11,441 nucleotides of DNA. Source: Sporisorium sorghi. Lineage: Eukaryota > Basidiomycota > Ustilaginomycetes > Ustilaginales > Ustilaginaceae. Shown here one piece after another: positions 6,403-11,441 of the stretch. Below the pieces are notes generated by a model that was given only the letters and a program-made list of their open reading frames with translations, was not told where the DNA came from and ran no database searches. A program made the position numbers and the translations under genes. The DNA lies in contig JALCCG010000450.1 of NCBI GenBank assembly GCA_023212695.1, forward strand, positions 1 through 11,441, in the 5' to 3' direction. Position 1 is the first letter of the stretch, and the number at the start of each line of letters is the position of its first letter.

Positions 6403-8940
6403 TCACCAATACGTCACCGCCCTCGCCTCGAGCTCTCCTAGCCCGTTCTTGTCCCGCCTCCGCTTCTCCAGCATCCACTTTTCAAACCATTTCGCCATCT
6501 TGGCCCTGCTCGTCGGACTGCCCACATTGACCGTCGCGATGATCCGGTCATAGCGTGTACACAGCGCAAACGCCGTCAGCTCGAAGAAGCTCGAGTGCTC
6601 GGAGTACGGCACGCCGTATATCATGTAGTCCGGCGTGCTGTCTCGCGTCGGGTAGAGATTCTGACACCCAAACGAGCGCGCCTGATTCCACTGGATCAGC
6701 CGGTCCAGGCTGGGCGAGACGGTGTCCATCCCCGCAGGCGGCTTGTACGTCCATCCCGTCGGGCGGAAGGCGACGGCGTGCGTGAAGTCGTAGCCACGCG
6801 TGCGGAGGGCAGCGACGACATCGCGCAGACCCTCGCCGTTGATGGCGTGCAGGTTGGTGACGTGCACCGACGCCGAGGGTGAGCGCGTGAGCATTGCGTG
6901 CAGTTCCGGGTCTTCGAGCTGTGCGTAGACGCGGTACTTGCGTGAGTCCATGCAGAAGATCTTGGAGTTCATGGCGCGCGCGACGGCTTTGACGATGCGC
7001 TCCTTGCCAATGGTGTAGGTGCCAACGACGACGAGCAGACGTCCGCCGTCGCGACGTCGCATGGATGAGACGGCATCGCGCGACGACTCGGCGTGTTTTG
7101 CGAGCCAGTTGGATGCATTGGTGTCGTCTACGTTCGTCGGCTTGACGTCGCTGTCGGGAGAGACTTCCGCTTTGACTTCTTGGGCCGGTGCTTCTTCAGT
7201 CTCTGGATCCACCTTGGCTTCTACCTTGTTCGTATCGGCCGTATAGTCGAGCAGCTTGACACGAGGCGCAGGAGACTCCTCGGAGGCGTAAGCGCTTTCT
7301 TGCTCGCCGCCCAAAAACAGATCCTCTTCGTCGTAGTCGAGCCCTTCATCTGCCGTCTCCTCCTGCTTGAGCGAGACCGAGTCTGATTCGTCTTCCACCT
7401 TGATCTCTCCATTGCTCGAATCTCTAGAGATAGGCGGAGGTCGCAGAGTCGAGATGGAGCCATCAGGGTTCTCGACTTTGGTATTGAACCAGCCTTTGAA
7501 GGCGTTGGCAGATGCACTGTTTGTGTCGACGCTATTCTTGCTCTTGCGTGGCGGCGCTATTGTCCAGTCTTCTTGCTCCGCTGCTTGTTCCTGCTTCTGC
7601 ATCGCTGCACGGTTGGCCTCCAGTTGTGATTCGGGTACAATGCGCCGCACGAGCTCGGCACACGCCTCGATGACCTGATCCTGAGCCGGGAAGCAGTAGC
7701 GCGGGTTGCAGTACGTAGTGTCGAGATAGATAATGTCGAGCTTCTTGCCTGCGATGGATGGATGATTTGTGTGCACGGGGCTTGCGCGGAAGTCGCCACA
7801 ATGCAGGTAACGAAAGATCCTTCCTGTGCCAATGTAAGGGCTTGCATGGTTGCGCGAGAGCAATTGCGATGTCTGTGGCCCTTCGAACAGAAAAAGGCAC
7901 GAGCCAGGACAGTGATTGGCTTCTATGCAAGTCACCATGACACCTCCGCTATCTGGTACAGGCACAGCCACTTCCATGGGCAGCGGTCGGAGCCACTGTG
8001 GATCGACGCCGAGGTGGGTGCGGCAGAGGTTGGCGGTGGTGACGCTGCAGTAGATGGGACCGTGGTTCCAGTTAGCCGTCATTCCCCCGTAATGGTCGCT
8101 GTGGAAATGGGTGAGAAAGTAGCCTCGGCAGCGCTCGATCTTGCCAAAGCGGAAGGCGTCGACGGTGAGAGGCATGCCTTCGAGCGCCTTGTAGAAAGGA
8201 GCGGTGCGTGCTTCTGGGCGTGTTCTTGCTCTGCCTCGATAGTTGGCAGCTTCGACTGCATCTGCGGTGGCCCACTGCTTAGATTCGGAATGCGACTTCA
8301 TGAGGACGGTAAAGGCAGACGAGGCTGCGCGCTTGGCCGAGGAGAGAATGGAAGAGGGCGTCCGAGCTGCTTGCAGCTTGGAGCTCGAGTCGATAGACTT
8401 GCTTGAATTCGCGTTATGGCTATTGGTCGGAGCGACGGGGACATCGAGTGTAGAGGCGAGTTCCGATATTGACATGAGTTTGGCGGTCAGTGGTTGCACA
8501 GCTTGGTCAGCGAGGCTGTCCTTTGTCGGCGGTGCTGGCACAGGCGCAGGCGAACACGACTGGCTTGGCGGAACATCGTTGGCTGGTGTGAGAGGTTGCT
8601 CGTTGACGTGGTCTCTCAAGACCTGTGACGGTTGTGTCGCTGTCGAGTCTGCTGCGTCGAGGCAAGAGTTGACGTGAGCCTGCACGGTGTTGAATGGAAC
8701 CTGCTTGCCACAGATGGGACAATCGGCCGTGCGTTCCGCCTTTTTCGGGCTATCCTGCTGATGCGGTTGTGGATCTGAAGGTGTGCGTCCCAGCGAGTCG
8801 GAGGGTTCAGTGGAACGGCCATTCCCAAAGAACGAGAGAAGAGAGGGCTGGGCAGAGCCACTGGGACCAGCCTGTTTAGAAGGGCTCAAAGATGCCACTT
8901 TCCTCCTCTTTGTAGGAGAGGCGACGGCGGACGGTGCCAT
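6403..8940 (-). CDS. PSO2: SNM1/Pso2-type DNA interstrand crosslink repair nuclease (metallo-beta-lactamase/beta-CASP)
   Basis: This is an 845-residue intron-free protein; its ATG has A at -3 and G at +4. The family are nuclear 5' exonucleases that process DNA at interstrand crosslinks. In order: a basic NLS-like PTKRRK at 9-14; a PIP-box match Q31-PSLLSFF38; a UBZ4-type zinc finger C74-x2-C77-x11-H89-x3-C93; a disordered linker to about 240; and the conserved lead-in FYKALEGMPLTVDAF. The nuclease core follows: H278-x-H280-x-D282-H283 (LTHFHSDHYGG), H343 (EANHCPGSC), D383 (HCGDFRAS) and D407 (LDTTYCNP). After an acidic insert at about 440-630 come VVVGTYTIGKE (from 637), H698 (NLHAINGEGL) and H782 (VPYSEHSSF). 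All metal-binding positions are present. It is longer than budding yeast Pso2, mostly because of the N-terminal tail and the insert. It shares a promoter region with the divergent RNASEK-like gene. Confidence 0.95.
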   Translation of the reverse strand: MAPSAVASPTKRRKVASLSPSKQAGPSGSAQPSLLSFFGNGRSTEPSDSLGRTPSDPQPHQQDSPKKAERTADCPICGKQVPFNTVQAHVNSCLDAADSTATQPSQVLRDHVNEQPLTPANDVPPSQSCSPAPVPAPPTKDSLADQAVQPLTAKLMSISELASTLDVPVAPTNSHNANSSKSIDSSSKLQAARTPSSILSSAKRAASSAFTVLMKSHSESKQWATADAVEAANYRGRARTRPEARTAPFYKALEGMPLTVDAFRFGKIERCRGYFLTHFHSDHYGGMTANWNHGPIYCSVTTANLCRTHLGVDPQWLRPLPMEVAVPVPDSGGVMVTCIEANHCPGSCLFLFEGPQTSQLLSRNHASPYIGTGRIFRYLHCGDFRASPVHTNHPSIAGKKLDIIYLDTTYCNPRYCFPAQDQVIEACAELVRRIVPESQLEANRAAMQKQEQAAEQEDWTIAPPRKSKNSVDTNSASANAFKGWFNTKVENPDGSISTLRPPPISRDSSNGEIKVEDESDSVSLKQEETADEGLDYDEEDLFLGGEQESAYASEESPAPRVKLLDYTADTNKVEAKVDPETEEAPAQEVKAEVSPDSDVKPTNVDDTNASNWLAKHAESSRDAVSSMRRRDGGRLLVVVGTYTIGKERIVKAVARAMNSKIFCMDSRKYRVYAQLEDPELHAMLTRSPSASVHVTNLHAINGEGLRDVVAALRTRGYDFTHAVAFRPTGWTYKPPAGMDTVSPSLDRLIQWNQARSFGCQNLYPTRDSTPDYMIYGVPYSEHSSFFELTAFALCTRYDRIIATVNVGSPTSRAKMAKWFEKWMLEKRRRDKNGLGELEARAVTYW

Positions 8941-8956
8941 GCTTCTGTCGTTGCAT
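8876..8956 (-). other. Potential upstream ORF overlapping the SNM1 start (26 codons)
   Basis: On the minus strand an ATG at 8956 (context GCCATGC) lies 16 nt before the SNM1 ATG in another frame. It runs through the SNM1 start to a TAA at 8876-8878. If the transcript starts upstream of it, scanning ribosomes would meet it first, which could lower SNM1 translation. The transcription start is unknown, so this is conditional. Confidence 0.35.
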
Positions 8957-8971
8957 GGCTCCCACTCGAGC

Positions 8972-9064
8972 TCAATACGAAACCGGAGTTGGCGGAAGGG
9001 TGGTGGTTGATTGTTGGTGGCAATCGTATCGACTGAGCTGAGCCGCCTCCACCAAATCGTGCAT
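8972..9064 (-). other. Potential upstream ORF in the SNM1 leader (30 codons)
   Basis: A minus-strand ATG at 9064 opens a 30-residue frame beginning MHDLVEAAQL and ending TGA at 8972-8974, 31 nt before the SNM1 ATG. The peptide resembles no known protein. It matters only if the SNM1 mRNA begins upstream of 9064. Confidence 0.3.
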
Positions 9065-9090
9065 TTCGAGCTGCAGGCTGAGCTTCTTGT

Positions 9091-9117
9091 GCTGCTGCTG
9101 CTGCTGCTGCTGCTGCT
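9091..9117 (+). repeat. (GCT)9 trinucleotide microsatellite
   Basis: Nine perfect GCT units (CAG on the other strand) lie in the divergent promoter, about 150 nt upstream of the SNM1 start codon. The minus-strand polyglutamine frame through it starts at a TTG rather than an ATG, so I treat the repeat as non-coding, possibly within the SNM1 5' leader. Confidence 0.95.
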
Positions 9118-9153
9118 TCAGGGTTCTGAAGCTTTTGAAATTTTTGAAATCGT

Positions 9154-9159
9154 CACGTG
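9154..9159. promoter_or_regulatory. CACGTG E-box (within GTCACGTGC)
   Basis: This is a perfect palindromic CACGTG with the flank GTCACGTG, 166 nt upstream of the RNASEK-like ATG. It is a consensus for basic helix-loop-helix factors such as fungal Cbf1. The GTCACGTG half matches the CLEAR-type element that controls V-ATPase genes in animals. The functional assignment is inference. Confidence 0.4.
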
Positions 9160-9215
9160 CTTCCAATTTGTTAGATCATCGCGATGCAGGGGCCTTCGAG
9201 GAAAGCTGTTTTCGG

Positions 9216-9232
9216 TCTCTCTCTCTCTCTCT
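9216..9232 (+). repeat. (TC)n dinucleotide tract
   Basis: Seventeen bases of alternating T and C lie about 95 nt before the RNASEK-like start codon. Pyrimidine-rich tracts of this kind are common just upstream of or around fungal transcription start sites. It is otherwise a simple microsatellite. Confidence 0.9.
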
Positions 9233-9239
9233 TTCGCGC
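9232..9239. promoter_or_regulatory. TTTCGCGC, E2F/SCB-like box
   Basis: TTTCGCGC matches the E2F consensus TTTSGCGC. Its reverse complement contains CGCGAAA, which matches the fungal SBF/MBF SCB-type element. It lies between SNM1 and the RNASEK-like gene. S-phase control of a DNA repair nuclease is plausible but unproven. Confidence 0.35.
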
Positions 9240-9324
9240 ACTGATCGCAGTGTTGCATTCTCCACCAGCATCACGGATCTTGACCACCAAGCATTCACCC
9301 TCGCTCACTCTACATATCGCAACA

Positions 9325-9721
9325 ATGTCGATGGCACGGCCTGTTGTCGGCAGCGGTCTCGGTAAGTCACCATCGGCACAAGGCGAACAGTCATCGTTGG
9401 AGTGCGAGTGACACTGACTTTGATCAACCCTTCTTCATCGTCTCTTCCCTTTTCACCCGCAATCGCCAACTCAATGGGTCGACTCAACCAACAGCAAGCT
9501 GCTGCACCGTCGTCTCCGTATTTGGCGCCGTCATCCTCGCCATCTTTGGCTATGGCTTCTCGCACAATTGGCCCGCGCTGATGGGCAGCACCGAAGACCC
9601 AGAAGACGGTCTCGCCGTGGGACAGACTTGCTACATTGCCGCCTTCATCTATCTCGCCTTTATCGCGTTTTGTGGCTGCCAGCTCGGGGTACATCGAAGA
9701 TATAGCCGCATCCAACTTTGA
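9325..9721 (+). CDS. RNASEK: RNASEK-like protein / V-ATPase subunit f homologue, two exons
   Basis: Exon 1 is 9325-9361 and exon 2 is 9495-9721, giving 87 residues, close to the size of the budding yeast (about 85) and human (98) proteins. The first exon encodes only MSMARPVVGSGL plus one base, so the gene is not seen as a single ORF. The RPVV start, then CCTVVSVFGAV, GSTEDPEDGLAV and a Q-x7-R-R tail line up with the yeast protein YPR170W-B as I recall it. That protein is the fungal RNASEK relative and subunit f of the V-ATPase membrane (Vo) sector. Two membrane segments lie at about 14-34 and 57-76. The likely role is in the vacuolar/endosomal proton pump; the ribonuclease activity once claimed for the animal protein is not supported by any motif here. 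The stop is TGA 9719-9721. An in-frame ATG at 9184 could add 47 residues. Confidence 0.87.
9362..9494 (+). other. 133-nt spliceosomal intron in the RNASEK-like gene
   Basis: The donor is CTCG|GTAAGT at 9362 and the acceptor is CCAACAG ending at 9494. Splicing joins G to CA, making an Ala codon, and puts the second exon exactly in the conserved CCTVVSVFG frame. Other nearby AGs break that frame. A CACTGAC branch-like motif lies near 9411-9417, rather far from the acceptor; a CTCAAC nearer to it is an alternative. Confidence 0.85.
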
Positions 9722-10366
9722 AGCCTGCGGGGCTCGGAACATTCGCTTCTTGGACGGCCAAGCAACGTCGCAGCCTTGACCGGAATCGATCCACTCGACC
9801 TTGTCTATACCATACCTTGTCCTCCTGCATGCCAGCAAACCATCATTTTCCATTCCGCAATGACTTCAGCCGCTTGTGCGATGACGTCGGACAGGCTGCA
9901 CTTCGATGACCCGAGGGTTGCGTACAAAGGAATGGTGGGGTGAATGCAAAACCTCCTGGCGATCGTGGTACATCGGGAAGGCCTTGCCAGAGTCGATCGA
10001 TATGCTCAGAATGGATAGAAGTGGGGGGGGAACTTCACATGAGAAGGGGGATACGTAACGACACGAACTGCTGCTTCACCCTGTAGAGCATTGTGGGCTG
10101 AAAGGCGTCAGTTGCCCTAACAAAAGTGCTGCCTTCTTTTGGTCCGAACGACCCCGCGCATTAACCGAGTGCCATCAGCGAGCGAAAACTTGCTCATCAT
10201 CTCGAGCTTCCTGGGGCAGTACCACGGCAGATGCGATTGACAGGTTGCGCTGTACACACTCGGACTTTGCTCGTTACTCAAAAACAAGCTTGGCATCGGC
10301 AGATCGAAAGGTCCAGGATCGGGCGTGTCCCCACTCCGACCCACAATCGAGAGCCGCGGCCTCAAG

Positions 10367-10927
10367 ATGTCTCTCTCCAAACTTGTGGGGCCGAATGTGT
10401 TTGACCCGTGTCGACAAAATGTGTGCGAGGCTTTCCTTGGCTGGGTGAGAAGTGACCGGGAGCCGCGGTATGTTGCAAGACCTTTTGCAGCGCCTCCTCG
10501 TGTCTATTTTTACCGCCAGATCAGCTACAACAGCGTCGGTGACGAGAGCATGAACGTCAGCGCGGCTGGCTCTCCCTTCACTGTCCGCGACAAGCGCGAA
10601 CACCAAGAAGTCATTTGGTGTCCAAGACCGTTCCTCGCTTGGCGTGGTGGAATCCAGGCAGCGAGGCTTGACCGAGTTGATTACGCACCAGCCGACGTTT
10701 GCGGATCCTGTCCAAGCGCAAAACTCCAAAGAGGCGGCTCTTGCGGGAGCCGACGCATTCCCTCAAGTTCGCCTCGGGTCAGGTTGTGCAGCCGCAGCAT
10801 CAGCAGCAGCCACACACTCTCTTTGCGGGGATGCTTGTTCCAGCAAACCACGTCAAAGCGAGGCGCCAACATGTTGGGAGCCACTGCGCTCGTGTCGGAG
10901 AATTCATCGCTCCTGCACCAGATCTGA
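10367..10927 (+). CDS. Weak hypothetical ORF, 186 codons, probably not a gene
   Basis: An ATG with A at -3 opens a 186-residue frame. Residues about 45-95 (PRVYFYRQISYNSVGDESMN onward) use C/G-ending codons fairly consistently, as real genes in this window do. The rest is Arg/Ser/Cys-rich with no domain, and the C-terminal third looks like random translation. I recognise no homologue. It could be chance, or one exon of a spliced gene. It is listed so that it is not lost. Confidence 0.12.
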   Translation: MSLSKLVGPNVFDPCRQNVCEAFLGWVRSDREPRYVARPFAAPPRVYFYRQISYNSVGDESMNVSAAGSPFTVRDKREHQEVIWCPRPFLAWRGGIQAARLDRVDYAPADVCGSCPSAKLQRGGSCGSRRIPSSSPRVRLCSRSISSSHTLSLRGCLFQQTTSKRGANMLGATALVSENSSLLHQI

Positions 10928-11282
10928 CGTCTGGCTCTCTAGATGCCATGAACAAGGGGCAGCGGCTGCCATGCAAGCGAAAAGTCGGCTCCGCCAAGCC
11001 TCGAATGTCTGGAGCCGCTGCAGAGCAAAGCCTCCTTGACGGTGGTCGCTTGGACCTTGCTCCTCACTCAACGATCCGGGCCGCGCGCTCATTGTCGCAG
11101 GGTCGCACACCTTGCAAAAAGGCGAGGAGGACAGAGCGCTCCAGATCGCATTGTTGCTTGGGCCCATTGTGAATGCGGAATGGTTGACCCGCGTTGATAT
11201 CACCATGGCGGTGGTGGCCGTATCGCGAAACATACATATACACTGTAGGTCAGGTGCTCGGCCGCTGGCGTTCCACTTCAGA

Positions 11283-11294
11283 CCCCCCCCCCCC
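11283..11294 (+). repeat. 12-base C run
   Basis: Twelve consecutive C residues lie 20 bases before a long T run. It belongs to the low-complexity right end of the window and is likely a sequencing or assembly artefact. Confidence 0.85.
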
Positions 11295-11311
11295 AAACCC
11301 TCTTTCCCTAC

Positions 11312-11314
<3 letters not shown>

Positions 11315-11358
<44 letters not shown>
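11315..11358 (+). repeat. 44-base T run near the right edge
   Basis: Forty-four uninterrupted T residues mirror the run at the left edge and have the same orientation on the + strand. Having both near window ends points to contig-end noise rather than poly(A) tails. Confidence 0.9.
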
Positions 11359-11359
<1 letters not shown>

Positions 11360-11441
11360 TTCTTCCTCTCCCCCCTGGCCCCCCCCCCCCCCGGCCCCTG
11401 GCCCTCCGCCTCGCTCTCTCCCCCCCCCGCCCTCCTTTCCC
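11359..11441 (+). repeat. C/T-rich low-complexity terminal segment
   Basis: The last 83 bases are almost entirely pyrimidine, with several long C runs and few other bases. No adenine is seen. This is unlike the rest of the window and typical of low-quality read ends assembled together. No telomere repeat (TTAGGG) is present. Confidence 0.85.

Larger units (their letters stand above)
8941..9324. promoter_or_regulatory. Divergent promoter between SNM1 and the RNASEK-like gene
   Basis: This 384 bp intergenic region separates divergent start codons. It carries a (GCT)9 microsatellite, a tandem TTTTGAAA pair at 9133-9149, a GTCACGTG box at 9152-9159, a (TC)n tract ending near 9232, and TTTCGCGC at 9232-9239. 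These lie in one nucleosome-sized block that could serve both genes. Which factor binds is inference only. Confidence 0.55.
9722..11300. other. About 1.6 kb without a supported gene
   Basis: I find no recognisable protein family, tRNA, rRNA, transposon end or tandem array here. Frames are short, rich in Arg/Ser/Cys/Pro, and mostly begin at non-ATG codons. The region holds an ATGACGTCGG CRE-like site at 9881-9890 and an 8-base G run at 10023-10030. It presumably contains the RNASEK-like 3' UTR and then intergenic DNA, or part of a multi-exon gene whose other exons lie beyond the window. Confidence 0.6.

Noticed and set aside
8972..9166. Polyglutamine-containing frame on the minus strand through the CAG repeat
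   Set aside because: It has no ATG before the Gln run; its first codon is TTG. The poly-Gln comes only from the microsatellite. Only the downstream 30-codon uORF begins with ATG.
10274..10729. 151-residue minus-strand frame in the right-hand region
   Set aside because: It lacks any internal ATG (its first codon is TTG) and has no recognisable domain.
10904..11296. 130-residue minus-strand frame near the right edge
   Set aside because: It starts at the C-run artefact, is rich in Ser/Ala/Cys/Met, and matches nothing I recognise.
1..11441. CRISPR array, prophage, insertion sequence, retroelement or telomere repeats
   Set aside because: No regularly spaced repeats, transposase or reverse transcriptase motifs, terminal inverted repeats or TTAGGG arrays were seen. 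The genes are plainly eukaryotic nuclear genes.

Overview
This window looks like a whole short contig, or the end of one, from a compact fungal genome. It is most likely a basidiomycete of the smut/Ustilaginaceae type. That is an inference from style: GC-rich coding with strong third-position C/G preference, long intron-free ORFs, few short introns with GTAAGT donors, tightly packed genes on both strands, and a fungal type of phospholipase C and SNM1/Pso2. No bacterial operon or ribosome-binding-site architecture, CRISPR array, tRNA, rRNA or transposon was seen.

Layout, left to right: (1) a 73-base T run at the edge and about 390 bp of leader/promoter; (2) a 950-residue TPR/SET-domain putative protein lysine methyltransferase on + (461-3313); (3) convergent to it, a small two-exon membrane protein of the Tic20/UPF0132 (DUF4870) type on - (3414-4094, intron 3508-3576); (4) a 463 bp divergent promoter with a TATA-like element; (5) a phosphoinositide-specific phospholipase C on + (4558-6324) with every expected X-box catalytic residue; (6) convergent to it, an 845-residue SNM1/Pso2 interstrand-crosslink repair nuclease on - (6403-8940), with an N-terminal NLS, PIP-box and UBZ4 finger and a large acidic insert in its nuclease core; (7) a 384 bp divergent promoter rich in simple repeats, with a CACGTG box and a TTTCGCGC box; (8) a small split gene on + (9325-9721, intron 9362-9494) that is not visible as one ORF and encodes an 87-residue RNASEK/V-ATPase subunit f homologue; (9) about 1.6 kb with no gene I can support; (10) C-run, T-run and C/T-rich low-complexity sequence at the right edge that looks like assembly noise.

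The genes do not form a pathway. They are ordinary eukaryotic housekeeping and signalling genes in alternating divergent and convergent pairs, and I see no undescribed multi-gene system. The best leads are within genes: the PIP-box plus UBZ pairing and the acidic insert with SUMO-consensus sites in SNM1, two potential uORFs in front of SNM1, and acid-free in-frame N-terminal extensions available to both small membrane-protein genes (possible alternative isoforms).
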